This document shows, in pieces, positions 32,949 through 41,258 of a DNA stretch of 64,000 nt. The notes under the pieces are model-generated. The model had not been told where the DNA came from, did no database searches, and saw only the letters and a list, made by a program, of their open reading frames with translations. The translations under genes and the position numbers were made by a program. Source of the stretch: Streptomyces brasiliensis (GTDB taxonomy: Bacteria; Actinomycetota; Actinomycetes; Streptomycetales; Streptomycetaceae); contig NZ_BMQA01000004.1 in NCBI RefSeq assembly GCF_014647875.1, forward strand, positions 186,001-250,000, given 5' to 3'. How positions within the stretch are numbered: position 1 is the first letter of the stretch; the number at the start of each line of letters is the position of its first letter.

Positions 32949-33902
32949 TCACACCCCCGCCCCGGTCGCGTCCTGCTTCCTCGCCAGCGCGGCGGCGGCC
33001 GCGCCCACCAGGCCCGCGTCCGTACCCATCTGCGCGGGCACGACCGTCAGCCGCTGCACGAAGGACAGGGTCGCGTAGTCGGCGAGGGACTTGTGCAGCG
33101 GTGTGAACAGGACGTCACCCGCCTTGCCCACTCCCCCGCCGATCACCGCGATGTCGATCTCCACGAGGGTCGCGGTCGCCGCTATCCCGGCGGCCAGCGC
33201 CTGCGCGGCGCGCTCGAAGGACGCCACCGCGACCGGATCCCCGGCGCGGGCGGCCTCCGCGACCGCCGCCGCGGACATGTCGCCGTCGGGGCCCGGCAAC
33301 CAGCCCTCGTCCAGCGCGCGCCGGGCGATGTTCGGACCGCTGGCGATCCGTTCCACGCAGCCGCGCGAGCCGCAAGGGCACGGGTCGCCGTCCAGGTCGA
33401 CGCTGATGTGGCCGATGTGACCCGCGTTGCCCGTGGGTCCGGGGTGCAGCCGGCCGCCCAGGACCAGTCCGCCGCCGACGCCCGTGGAGACCACCATGCA
33501 CAGCGCGTTGTCGTGCCCCCGGGCGGCGCCCTGCCAGTGCTCGGCCGCCGTGATCGCCACACCGTCCCCGATCAGCTCGACCGGCAGACCACCGGTGGCC
33601 TCGCGCACCCGCTCGACGAGCGGGAACCCACGCCAGCCGGGCACGTTCACCGGACTCACGGTGCCCGCGGAGGCGTCCACCGGCCCCGCGCTGCCGATGC
33701 CGATGGAGTCAGCGCGTCCCCAGAGCGGCGACCCGGCGAGTTCGCCGAGCACCGCCGTCACGGCCCGCATGACGGACTCGCCGTCCTCCTGCGCGGGCGT
33801 GGGGCGCTGCGCGCGCACGTGGATCCGTCCGTGGCCGTCCACCAGCGCGCCGGCGATCTTCGTGCCGCCGATGTCGAGCGCAGCCACGAGGTCGGTGTGC
33901 AT
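32949..33902 (-). CDS. ROK family sugar kinase (glucokinase-like)
   Basis: 317 residues. Phosphate-binding DIGGTKIAGALV at the N-terminus, STGVGGGLVLGGRLHPG and HIGHISVD in the middle, and the ROK zinc motif CPCGSRGCVE (about 180). ROK enzymes phosphorylate glucose, ManNAc, fructose or allose; the preserved GNAGHIGH loop fits a kinase rather than a repressor (no helix-turn-helix). It is divergent from a LacI regulator with palindromes between them, suggesting joint control by a sugar. Confidence 0.9.
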   Translation of the reverse strand: MHTDLVAALDIGGTKIAGALVDGHGRIHVRAQRPTPAQEDGESVMRAVTAVLGELAGSPLWGRADSIGIGSAGPVDASAGTVSPVNVPGWRGFPLVERVREATGGLPVELIGDGVAITAAEHWQGAARGHDNALCMVVSTGVGGGLVLGGRLHPGPTGNAGHIGHISVDLDGDPCPCGSRGCVERIASGPNIARRALDEGWLPGPDGDMSAAAVAEAARAGDPVAVASFERAAQALAAGIAATATLVEIDIAVIGGGVGKAGDVLFTPLHKSLADYATLSFVQRLTVVPAQMGTDAGLVGAAAAALARKQDATGAGV

Positions 33903-33992
33903 CAGAGTCGAATCTCCCCGTCAACCATGAGAAAGCCAAGAGAAAGCGGCAGGCCGGTCTCGCCATGGAGGGCTGGGCCCGGTAAGTGCGGT

Positions 33993-34024
33993 GGACAGTG
34001 TCCCCTGCAGCTGACAACGTTGTC
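33993..34024. promoter_or_regulatory. LacI-type operator palindromes between ROK and LacI genes
   Basis: GGACAGTGTCC (33993-34003) and GACAACGTTGTC (34013-34024) are both perfect palindromes. The second has the central CG typical of LacI/GalR operators. They lie in the 205-base divergent gap, close to the likely promoter. Confidence 0.55.
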
Positions 34025-34107
34025 CAGGCTCTATGCTCGACTCCACATCCTCATACAAACCCACGGACCCACGCACCACCCCCCGTGCACGAGGGAGCAC
34101 CGCCCCC

Positions 34108-35193
34108 GTGGACAAGACGGACGACAGGACAGGACGCCGCATCGTGCCCGACACCACCCGCCGCGCAGACCGCCTTCCCGGAAACCGCTACGGCAACCGT
34201 CCGACGATGAAGGACGTGGCGGCGCGCGCCGGTGTGGGGCTCAAGACGGTGTCGCGCGTCGTCAACGGAGAGCCCGGGGTCACCCCGGACACGGAGCGCC
34301 GCGTCCAGGAGGCCATCGAGGCGCTCGGCTTCCGCCGCAACGACAGCGCGCGGGTGCTGCGCAAGGGCCGCACCGCGAGCATCGGCCTGGTCCTGGAAGA
34401 TCTGGCGGACCCGTTCTACGGCCCGCTCAGCCGCGCGGTCGAGGAGGTGGCCCGGGCCCATGGCGCGCTGCTGATCAACGGCTCCAGCGCGGAGGACCCG
34501 GAGCGCGAGCAGGAACTGGCGCTGGCGCTGTGCGCCCGGCGTGTGGACGGTCTCGTGATCATCCCGGCCGGGGACGACCACCGGTATCTGGAGCCGGAGA
34601 TCAAGGCGGGCGTGGCGACGGTGTTCGTGGACCGCCCGGCCGGGCGGATCGACGCCGACGTCGTCCTGTCCGACAACTTCGGCGGCGCCCGCGACGGCGT
34701 GGCCCATCTGATCGCCCACGGTCACCGGCGGATCGGCTTCGTCGGCGACATGCCCCGCATCCACACCGCGGCCGAGCGACTGCGCGGCTACCGGGCCGCG
34801 ATGGAGGACGCCGGGATACCGGTCGAGGACGCGTGGATGTCGCTGGGCGCCACCAGCCCGGAGCGGGTACGCCAGGCGGCGGTGGACATGCTCGGCGGCC
34901 CGTCTCCCGTCACCGCGATCTTCGCCGGCAACAACCGGGTCACCGTCACCGTGATCCGCGTCCTCGCCGGGCACAGGCGCCCCGTCGCCCTCGTCGGCTT
35001 CGACGACATTGAGCTCGCCGATCTGCTCGACCCGGGTGTCACCGTGATCGCCCAGGACGCGGCGGCGCTCGGTCGCACCGCCGCCGACCGGCTCTTCCGG
35101 CAGCTCGACGGGACGCTGATCGCACCGGAGCGCATCGAACTGCCGACCCGGCTGATCATGCGTGGCTCGGGCGAGCTGCCCCCGGCGGACTAG
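34108..35193 (+). CDS. LacI family transcriptional regulator
   Basis: About 361 residues from GTG 34108 (GAGGGAG upstream); GTG 34144 is an alternative start. The helix-turn-helix TMKDVAARAGVGLKTVSRVV with a hinge near VLRKGRTASIGLV is followed by a periplasmic-binding-protein-like sensor domain (GLVLEDLADPFYGPLSRAVEE, VDGLVIIPAG, HRRIGFVGD, ALVGFDDIELADLLDPGVTVI). It probably represses the divergent ROK kinase. Its last 22 codons and stop are inside the first copy of a 104-bp tandem duplication; the protein itself is unchanged. Confidence 0.9.
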   Translation: MDKTDDRTGRRIVPDTTRRADRLPGNRYGNRPTMKDVAARAGVGLKTVSRVVNGEPGVTPDTERRVQEAIEALGFRRNDSARVLRKGRTASIGLVLEDLADPFYGPLSRAVEEVARAHGALLINGSSAEDPEREQELALALCARRVDGLVIIPAGDDHRYLEPEIKAGVATVFVDRPAGRIDADVVLSDNFGGARDGVAHLIAHGHRRIGFVGDMPRIHTAAERLRGYRAAMEDAGIPVEDAWMSLGATSPERVRQAAVDMLGGPSPVTAIFAGNNRVTVTVIRVLAGHRRPVALVGFDDIELADLLDPGVTVIAQDAAALGRTAADRLFRQLDGTLIAPERIELPTRLIMRGSGELPPAD

Positions 35194-35336
35194 CGGCGCA
35201 TGGCCGGCCGGAGTGTGGAGGCGCTGGGACTGAGCGCATCGAACTGCCGACCCGGCTGATCATGCGTGGCTCGGGCGAGCTGCCCCCGGCGGACTAGCGG
35301 CGCATGGCCGGCCGGAGTGTGGAGGCGCTGGGACTG
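35129..35336. repeat. Perfect 104-bp tandem duplication
   Basis: Bases 35129-35232 are repeated without a mismatch at 35233-35336. The unit spans the last codons and stop of the LacI gene and the first codons of the next gene (ATG in copy one at 35200, in copy two at 35304). Because 104 is not a multiple of three, a transcript reading from the first ATG goes out of frame; the second copy supplies a usable start. Perfect identity means it is recent, or an assembly artefact. Confidence 0.9.
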
Positions 35337-35944
35337 GAGGACCTGGGGCTGGACCGGGCCCCCCGGGACCATCCGCTCCTCTACCCGGGCGCCTGGCCCG
35401 AGGCGTCCGGACTCCTCGACGGGGACCGTCTGTGGCCCCTCGACGGCGACGACTTCGCCCGCGCCGGACGCACGCCCGTCCTCGCCGTCGGCTCCAACGC
35501 CTGCCCGGGCCAGCTGCGCCACAAAATGGCCGAGTCCGGAATCGTCTCGCCGGTGCCGATGGTGAAGTGCGTGGTCATCGGTCTCGGCATCGGTGTCTCG
35601 GCGCGTGTGAGCGTCATGGGCTACGTCTCGGCGTCGCCCTTCCTCACGCCGGGCGCGGTACGGGAGTTGCTCGTCACGTGGTTCGACGCCGGGCAACTGG
35701 CCGTGATCGAGGCGAGCGAGCGGGCGTACGACCGTGCTTGGCCGCCCGGATCGGACATCCGGATCGAGACGGACGCGGGCGAGCGGCTGCCGGCGCGTTC
35801 GTGTACGTCAACCGGCACGGCGTACTGCACGACGGCGCCGGCGCGCCCCGCGGACATCCGGGACAGCGTGCGCTGCTCACCGAACTCCTCGGGAAATCGA
35901 CGCGGTTGAAGGATCTGTTCGGCGGCACGCCCGAGGACTCGTGA
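35304..35944 (+). pseudogene. Conserved actinobacterial protein with a C-terminal frameshift
   Basis: The N-terminal 165 residues (MAGRSVEALGLEDLGLD; then PVLAVGSNACPGQLRHKM and VSVMGYVSASPF) belong to a family of unknown function, recalled from Streptomyces and vaguely reminiscent of gamma-glutamylcyclotransferases. After GERLP near 35795 the frame is lost. The expected continuation (AFVYVNRHGVLHDG, ending LLGKSTRLKDLFGG) reads in the +1-shifted frame to a stop at 35944. A one-base indel therefore divides the gene, or the base call is wrong. It lies directly after the 104-bp duplication. Confidence 0.65.
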
Positions 35945-36044
35945 CGCGGGTGCGCGCGGACCGGTCGCTCTGCGCGCGGGGCACGCGGGTGTTCGCGGAG
36001 GAGGAACGGGTGACGGCGTCGGGTCTGGAACGGTACGTCGGCAG

Positions 36045-36251
36045 TCAGCAGACCGGCAGTCCCGGCACCGGTTCGTCGTTCCTGCCGCCCTTGGCGTAGA
36101 CGTCGCTGACGTACACGCCGGTGTTTCCGCTGTCGTCGTCGGTCTGCGCCCACCAGACGTTGGTCCACCGGCCGTAGGTCTCCCGGCGGCCCGGATTCGC
36201 CTGGCAGTAGAAGTGGTCGGTGCCCGGCCGGCATCGGCTGCGGCAGGTCCG
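36045..36251 (-). pseudogene. 3' fragment of a secreted SH3-like protein gene
   Basis: About 60 residues ending in a stop at 36045: CRPGTDHFYCQANPGRRETYG, then RWTNVWWAQTDDDSGNTGVY and the tail GGRNDEPVPGLPVC. This matches the C-terminus of small exported Streptomyces proteins with paired cysteines and a conserved PVPGLPVC end. The signal peptide and first half are missing. The fragment begins right behind the stop codon of the DUF6986 gene, in the same frame, so the loss happened at that junction. Confidence 0.6.
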
Positions 36252-37550
36252 CTACGTGCCGGAGACCGTCAGATCGCCCCGCCGCGGCTTCGCGAACCCC
36301 TCGAGGCCGGCCCGGGTCAGCCCGGTCGCCTCGGAGACCTCGGCGAGGTCGAGGGCACCGCAGTCCAGGCCGTGCAGCAGATAGCCGCTGAGGGCCTTGG
36401 CCGTGGCGGGCTCGTCCATGACGTCACCGCCCACGCGGCCGGCGTACCGCGCGAGCCGGGCGGCCGCCTGCTCGAAGCCCTCGCGGTAGAAGGCGAAGAC
36501 GGCGGCGTAGCGGGTGGGGAGGTGGCCGGGGTGCATGTCCCAGCCCTGGTAGTAGGCGCGGGCCAGGGCGCGGCGGGTGAGGCCGTAGTGGAGGCGCCAG
36601 GCGTCGTGGACCTGCTCGGTCGGGCCGACCGGCAGTACGTTGGTCGAGCCGTCCGACAGCCGTACCCCGGTGCCCGCCGCCGCGACCTGCATGACCGCCT
36701 TGGCGTGATCGGCCGCCGGGTGGTCGCTCGCCTGGTAGGCGGCGGAGACGCCGAGGCAGGCGCTGTAGTCGAAGGTGCCGTAGTGCAGTCCGGTGGCCCG
36801 GCCCTCGGCGGCCTGGATCATGCGGGCCACGGTCGCGGTGCCGTCGGTGGCCAGGATGGACTGGCTCGTCTCGATCTGGATCTCGAAGCCGATCCGGCCG
36901 GGCTCGAGTCCGCGCGCCTTCTCGAAGGCCTCGAGGAGGCGGACCATGGCGGTGACCTGTTCGGGGTACGTCACCTTCGGCAGGGTCAGCACCAGGCCCT
37001 CGGGCAGCCCGCCCGCCTCGATCAGCCCGGTGAGGAAGACGTCGAGGGTGCGGATGCCCCGGTCGCGCACCGCGGCCTCCAGGCACTTCATGCGGATGCC
37101 CATGTACGGGGCCGCCGTGCCCGTGGCGCAGGCCTCGGCGATCAGCCGGGCCGCACGGGCGGCGGCCTCGTCCTCCTCGGTGTCGGGGCGGGGGCCGTAG
37201 CCGTCCTCGAAATCGACGCGCAGGTCTTCGATCGGCTCGCGCTCCAGCTTGGCGCGGACGCGGGAGTGGACGGGTTCGGCGAGGCCGTCGGGCAGCCCCA
37301 GTACGGCGGCGAAGGAGGCGGCGTCCGGGGCGTGTTCGTCGAGGGCGGCGAGGGCCCGGTCGCCCCAGGAGCGGAGGGTGTCGGCGGCGAAGACGTCACC
37401 GGGGACGTAGACGGTGTGGACGGGCTGGCGGGTGCCGGGGTCTCCGGGGTAGGCGCGCTCCAGTTCGGCGTCGACCGGGGCGAGGGAGGCGCTGATCTTT
37501 TCGCTGACGGAGCCAGTGAGACTCGTCGTCACCTTCTCCTGCTGACCCAT
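36252..37550 (-). CDS. DUF6986 family aldolase/citrate-lyase-beta-like protein
   Basis: 432 residues with a phosphoenolpyruvate/pyruvate-binding TIM barrel of the HpcH/HpaI-CitE type: RVDFEDGYGPR, GIRMKCLEAA, LPKVTYPEQV, FEIQIETSQSIL (metal-binding Glu), LHYGTFDYSACLGVSA. DUF6986 genes in Streptomyces usually sit with malate synthase and allantoin genes, so a role in glyoxylate or ureide metabolism is likely. The promoter contains an IclR-type operator. Nothing else of that pathway is in the window. Confidence 0.85.
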   Translation of the reverse strand: MGQQEKVTTSLTGSVSEKISASLAPVDAELERAYPGDPGTRQPVHTVYVPGDVFAADTLRSWGDRALAALDEHAPDAASFAAVLGLPDGLAEPVHSRVRAKLEREPIEDLRVDFEDGYGPRPDTEEDEAAARAARLIAEACATGTAAPYMGIRMKCLEAAVRDRGIRTLDVFLTGLIEAGGLPEGLVLTLPKVTYPEQVTAMVRLLEAFEKARGLEPGRIGFEIQIETSQSILATDGTATVARMIQAAEGRATGLHYGTFDYSACLGVSAAYQASDHPAADHAKAVMQVAAAGTGVRLSDGSTNVLPVGPTEQVHDAWRLHYGLTRRALARAYYQGWDMHPGHLPTRYAAVFAFYREGFEQAAARLARYAGRVGGDVMDEPATAKALSGYLLHGLDCGALDLAEVSEATGLTRAGLEGFAKPRRGDLTVSGT

Positions 37551-37565
37551 ACCACACCCTCCATT

Positions 37566-37580
37566 TTCCGCTATACGGAA
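37566..37580 (-). promoter_or_regulatory. IclR/AllR-type operator TTCCG-N5-CGGAA
   Basis: A perfect inverted repeat TTCCGCTATACGGAA lies 16 bases upstream of the DUF6986 start, with a further ATCCGTAGAACG half-site about ten bases on. This form is that of IclR-family operators, including those of the allantoin repressor AllR in Streptomyces. No IclR gene is nearby, so the regulator would act from elsewhere. Confidence 0.55.
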
Positions 37581-37739
37581 TCAACAATCCGTAGAACGAA
37601 GTTATCTGTGCGGCTTCTCGCTGGTCAACACCCCGTCCACAGGCTGATCGGCCGCGTTCACTCCGGCTGACAAGTACCTCTACGCGCCCTTTCGCACATC
37701 GGCCCGCACCCTCATCCTGACCCGTCGGGAGGGATTCAC

Positions 37740-38624
37740 ATGCCGGACACCCACGCAATGACGCGACGCATGGGGCTGCGAACGGTTTTCGCCGCCACCG
37801 TCGTCACCCCGCTGCTCGGCACGCTGCCCGCGTCCGCCGCCCGGCCCGCCGACCTCCGCCTGGAGGTCATGACGTTCAACCTGCGCTTCGCGAGCACCAC
37901 CGAGCCCAACAGCTGGACCGTCCGCCGCCCGGTGATGCGTGAGCTCTTACGCCGGGAGGCACCCACCGTCCTCGGCACCCAGGAGGGCCTCTACCAGCAA
38001 CTGCGCGACATCGACGCCGATCTCGGACCGCACTACGACTGGATCGGCACCGGCCGCGAGGGCGGCAGCCGCGACGAGTCCGTGGCCCTCTTCTACGACA
38101 CCCGGCGCCTGGCTCCCGTCGAGCACGACACCTTCTGGCTCTCCGACACACCCAGGGAGATCGGCTCGAACACCTGGGGCGCCGCGTTCCCCCGCATCGT
38201 CACCTGGGTCCGCTTCCGCGATCGGCGCGCCGGCCGGGAATTCCGCGTCCTCAACACGCACCTCGACCACGCGAGCCAGTACGCACGCGAGCGCGGCGCC
38301 TCGCTCATCGCCCGGCGGATCGCCGAGTTCGGCTCCCTGCCCCTCGTCGTGACCGGCGACTTCAACGCCGCCGCCCACAAGAACGCCGCCTACGACACCC
38401 TGCTGGCCGCCGGACTCGTCGACACCTGGGACGCGGCAGCCGAACGCGGCCCGCTGTACAGCACCTTCCACGGCTACCGGCCCCTCGTGCCGGACGGCGA
38501 CCGCATCGACTGGATCCTGACCTCACCCGGCGCCGTCACTCGCCGGGCGACGATCAACACGTTCTCGCGGGGCGGCCAGTTCCCGAGCGACCACCTGCCT
38601 GTCCAGGCGTCCCTGACCCTGTGA
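37740..38624 (+). CDS. Secreted endonuclease/exonuclease/phosphatase family protein
   Basis: 294 residues. A signal peptide with RRMGLRTVFAATVVTPLLG (twin Arg, possibly Tat) is followed by an EEP domain with its usual residues: VMTFNLRFAS (Asn), GTQEGLYQQL (metal Glu), NTHLDHAS, VVTGDFNAAA (Asp, Asn), DRIDWIL, FPSDHLPV (final Asp-His pair). It hydrolyses a phosphodiester or phosphomonoester outside the cell, for example DNA, sphingomyelin-like lipid or inositol phosphate. GGGAGGG precedes the ATG. A strong bidirectional terminator follows. Confidence 0.9.
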   Translation: MPDTHAMTRRMGLRTVFAATVVTPLLGTLPASAARPADLRLEVMTFNLRFASTTEPNSWTVRRPVMRELLRREAPTVLGTQEGLYQQLRDIDADLGPHYDWIGTGREGGSRDESVALFYDTRRLAPVEHDTFWLSDTPREIGSNTWGAAFPRIVTWVRFRDRRAGREFRVLNTHLDHASQYARERGASLIARRIAEFGSLPLVVTGDFNAAAHKNAAYDTLLAAGLVDTWDAAAERGPLYSTFHGYRPLVPDGDRIDWILTSPGAVTRRATINTFSRGGQFPSDHLPVQASLTL

Positions 38625-38628
38625 CACA

Positions 38629-38669
38629 CGAAGGCCCTCGTGACCGGCGCACGGTCACGAGGGCCTTCG
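38629..38669. terminator. Bidirectional terminator between EEP and etfA genes
   Basis: Perfect 18-bp stem CGAAGGCCCTCGTGACCG (38629-38646)/CGGTCACGAGGGCCTTCG (38652-38669) with a five-base loop, placed exactly between two convergent genes. The flanking A and T residues (GAAGG, CCTTC) let it work from both sides. Confidence 0.85.
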
Positions 38670-38684
38670 GCAGTCCGGCGGCGA

Positions 38685-39647
38685 TCAGCCCTTGCGGGTG
38701 TTGATCTCCTCGGTGAGCTGCGGGACGACGTCGAAGAGGTCGCCGACCACGCCGTAGTCGACCAGGTCGAAGATCGGGGCCTCGGCGTCCTTGTTGATCG
38801 CCACGATCGTCTTCGAGGTCTGCATACCGGCCCGGTGCTGGATCGCACCCGAGATACCGGACGCGATATACAGCTGCGGAGAGACCGACTTGCCGGTCTG
38901 GCCGACCTGGTTGGTGTGCGGGTACCAGCCCGCGTCCACCGCCGCCCGCGAGGCACCCACCGCGGCACCGAGGGAGTCCGCGAGCGCCTCGATGATCGCG
39001 AAGTTCTCCGCACCGTTGACACCACGGCCACCGGAGACCACGATCGCCGCCTCGGTCAGCTCCGGACGCCCCGTCGACTCACGCGGGGTGCGGCTGGTGA
39101 CCTTGGTGCCGGTCGCCTTCTGCGAGAAGGACACGTTCAGGGCCTCGACCGCGCCGGCGGCCGGAGCGGCCTCCACGGCCGCGCTGTTCGGCTTGACCGT
39201 GATGACCGGCGTGCCCTTGATGACACGGGACGTGGTGGTGAACGACGCCGCGAACACCGACTGGGTGGCCACCGGACCCTCCTCGGAGGCCTCCACGTCG
39301 ATGGCGTCGGTGATGACGCCCGACCCGATCCGCAGCGCCAGACGCGCGGCGATCTCCTTGCCCTCCGCCGAGGACGGCACCAGCACGGCCGCCGGGGACA
39401 CGGCCTCGTAGGCGGCCTGCAGCGCATCGACCTTCGGCACGACCAGATAGTCGGCGTACTCGGCGGCGTCGTGCGTCAGCACCCGCACCGCACCGTGCTC
39501 GGCAAGCGTGGCAGCCGTGTCGGCGCCACCCGCACCGAGCGCGACCGCGACCGGCTCACCGATACGGCGGGCCAGGGTCAACAGCTCCAGGGTGGGCTTA
39601 CGGACCACGCCGCCTGCGTGGTCGACGTAGACGAGGACTTCAGCCAT
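38685..39647 (-). CDS. etfA: Electron transfer flavoprotein alpha subunit
   Basis: 320 residues, standard length. The C-terminal FAD domain has SGRPEL-like TGRPELTEAAIVVSGGRG, GASRAAVDAGWYPHTNQVGQ, VSPQLYIASGISGAIQH and NKDAEAPIFDLVDYGVVGD. With EtfB it carries electrons from acyl-CoA and other dehydrogenases to the membrane quinone pool. It follows etfB by 53 bases in one operon. An AidB-like acyl-CoA dehydrogenase at 60.5 kb is the only possible electron donor in the window. Confidence 0.95.
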   Translation of the reverse strand: MAEVLVYVDHAGGVVRKPTLELLTLARRIGEPVAVALGAGGADTAATLAEHGAVRVLTHDAAEYADYLVVPKVDALQAAYEAVSPAAVLVPSSAEGKEIAARLALRIGSGVITDAIDVEASEEGPVATQSVFAASFTTTSRVIKGTPVITVKPNSAAVEAAPAAGAVEALNVSFSQKATGTKVTSRTPRESTGRPELTEAAIVVSGGRGVNGAENFAIIEALADSLGAAVGASRAAVDAGWYPHTNQVGQTGKSVSPQLYIASGISGAIQHRAGMQTSKTIVAINKDAEAPIFDLVDYGVVGDLFDVVPQLTEEINTRKG

Positions 39648-39700
39648 GGGAATGCTCTCCTGCTCAAATCAGTTGACGGGCGGTCAGCGGGGACGAGCCC

Positions 39701-40486
39701 TCAGATGAACTTCTGGCTCGCGAGGAACTCAGCGAGCTGCTTGCCGCCCTCGCCCTCGTCCTTGACGATCGTGCCGGCCGTGCGGGCCGGACGCGCGGCC
39801 ACGGCGTCGACCTTGGTGCAGGAGCCCTCGAGACCGACCTCGCCGGCGTCGATGTCCAGATCGGACAGATCCCAGGCCTGCACCGGCTTCTTCTTCGCCG
39901 CCATGATGCCCTTGAACGACGGGTAACGCGCCTCGCCCGACTGGTCGGTCACCGACACCACCGCCGGCAGCGACGCCTCGAGCTGCTCGGAGGCGGCATC
40001 ACCGTCCCGGCGGCCGCTGACGATGCCGTCCTCGACCGACACCTCCGACAGCAGGGTGACCTGCGGGACACCCAGACGCTCCGCGAGCAACGCCGGAACC
40101 ACACCAGCAGTGCCGTCCGTCGAGGCCATCCCGGAGATCACCAGGTCGTAGCCGGCCTTCTCGATCGCCTTGGCCAAAACCAGCGAGGTACCGATGACGT
40201 CCGTGCCGTGCAGGTCCTCGTCCTCCACATGGATCGCCTTGTCCGCACCCATCGACAGCGCCTTGCGCAGCGCGTCCTTGGCGTCCTCCGGACCCACGGT
40301 CAACACGGTCACCTCGGCGTCGTCCGCATCCTCGGCAATCTGCAGCGCCTGCTCGACCGCGTACTCGTCCAGCTCGGAGAGCAGACCGTCCACGTCATCG
40401 CGGTCGACGGTCAGGTCATCGGCGAAGTGCCGGTCGCCAGTGGCGTCGGGCACGTACTTCACAGTGACAACGATCCTCAAGCTCAC
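39701..40486 (-). CDS. etfB: Electron transfer flavoprotein beta subunit
   Basis: 261 residues. It has the KYVPDATG N-terminus, the AMP-binding segment VTVLTVGPEDAKDALRKALS and MGADKAIHVED, and the ETF beta signature region ISGMASTDGTAGVVPALLAE. It starts at GTG 40486 with GGAGAG upstream. First gene of etfBA; a palindromic element lies about 110 bases upstream. Confidence 0.95.
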   Translation of the reverse strand: MSLRIVVTVKYVPDATGDRHFADDLTVDRDDVDGLLSELDEYAVEQALQIAEDADDAEVTVLTVGPEDAKDALRKALSMGADKAIHVEDEDLHGTDVIGTSLVLAKAIEKAGYDLVISGMASTDGTAGVVPALLAERLGVPQVTLLSEVSVEDGIVSGRRDGDAASEQLEASLPAVVSVTDQSGEARYPSFKGIMAAKKKPVQAWDLSDLDIDAGEVGLEGSCTKVDAVAARPARTAGTIVKDEGEGGKQLAEFLASQKFI

Positions 40487-40594
40487 GCCGGCTCTCCTAC
40501 TGCATCGTCTCTATCTGGGCTGCCTCTTGCAGGCAGCATAGGCGCCTGAAGCGGCCGATCCCGGTCGGGGCGTCGGGGCGCTCCGAACGAAATA

Positions 40595-40608
40595 TTACTC
40601 GTCAGTAC
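40595..40608 (-). promoter_or_regulatory. Candidate TetR-type operator upstream of etfBA
   Basis: TTACTCGTCAGTAC has arms TTACT/AGTA(C), one pair short of perfect, in the only AT-rich patch of the 219-base gap. Similar TTACT-N4-AGTAA sites are used by TetR-type regulators of fatty-acid breakdown in actinobacteria. The assignment is by resemblance only. Confidence 0.35.
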
Positions 40609-40705
40609 ATCCAGTTCATTCCCGCTAAGCAAGCGCTTTGAACTGTGACCTTCGCAACGCAGCGTAACCGGAACTCGACGACTTCGCAGTAGCGCCGGAG
40701 CGTGA

Positions 40706-41215
40706 TCAGTCGCGCAGTGCGGTGAAGCGGCCCTGGTGGTAGAGGAGGGGCCGACCGGTACCGGTGGGATCGCCGAGAACCACTTCGGCCAGCACGATCC
40801 GGTGGTCACCGGCCGGAACACGCGCGACGACCCGGCACACGAGCCAGGCAAGCACGTCGTCGAGGACGGGTACGCCTTCCGGGCCGTCGCGCCAGACGGT
40901 GGGGGCGCCGAAGCGGTCGGCGCCGCTGCGGGCGAAGGTGGCGGCGAGGTCCCCCTGGTGCTCACCCAGTATGTGGACGCCGACATGACCGGCCTCGGAC
41001 ACCGTGGGCCAGCTGGAGGCGCCGGCGCCGATTCCGAAGGAGAGCATCGGGGGCTCGGCGGAGACGGAGGTGAGGGAGGTGGCGGTGAACCCGACCGGAC
41101 CCGAGGCGCCGCGGGCGGTGATCACCGCGACACCGGCCGCGTGCCGGCGGAAGGTGGAGCGCAGCAGGTCGGGGGACGCGAGCTGAGGGGTACCGAGGTC
41201 GGGTGTGGCCGTCAT
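40706..41215 (-). CDS. Flavin reductase family protein
   Basis: 169 residues, single FMN-binding split-barrel domain: LRSTFRRHAAGVAVITA, VGFTATSLTSVSAEPPMLSF, HVGVHILGEHQGDLA, RVPAGDHRIVLAEVV. These proteins use NAD(P)H to supply reduced FMN/FAD to a two-component monooxygenase, for example in alkanesulfonate desulfonation or aromatic oxidation. A 26-residue Cys-containing leader peptide is encoded 43 bases upstream on the same strand, which points to sulfur-related control. Confidence 0.88.
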   Translation of the reverse strand: MTATPDLGTPQLASPDLLRSTFRRHAAGVAVITARGASGPVGFTATSLTSVSAEPPMLSFGIGAGASSWPTVSEAGHVGVHILGEHQGDLAATFARSGADRFGAPTVWRDGPEGVPVLDDVLAWLVCRVVARVPAGDHRIVLAEVVLGDPTGTGRPLLYHQGRFTALRD

Positions 41216-41258
41216 GGAATTGTCCTTCTGCAGGAGGGGACGAGCGGGACCCGTGCGT

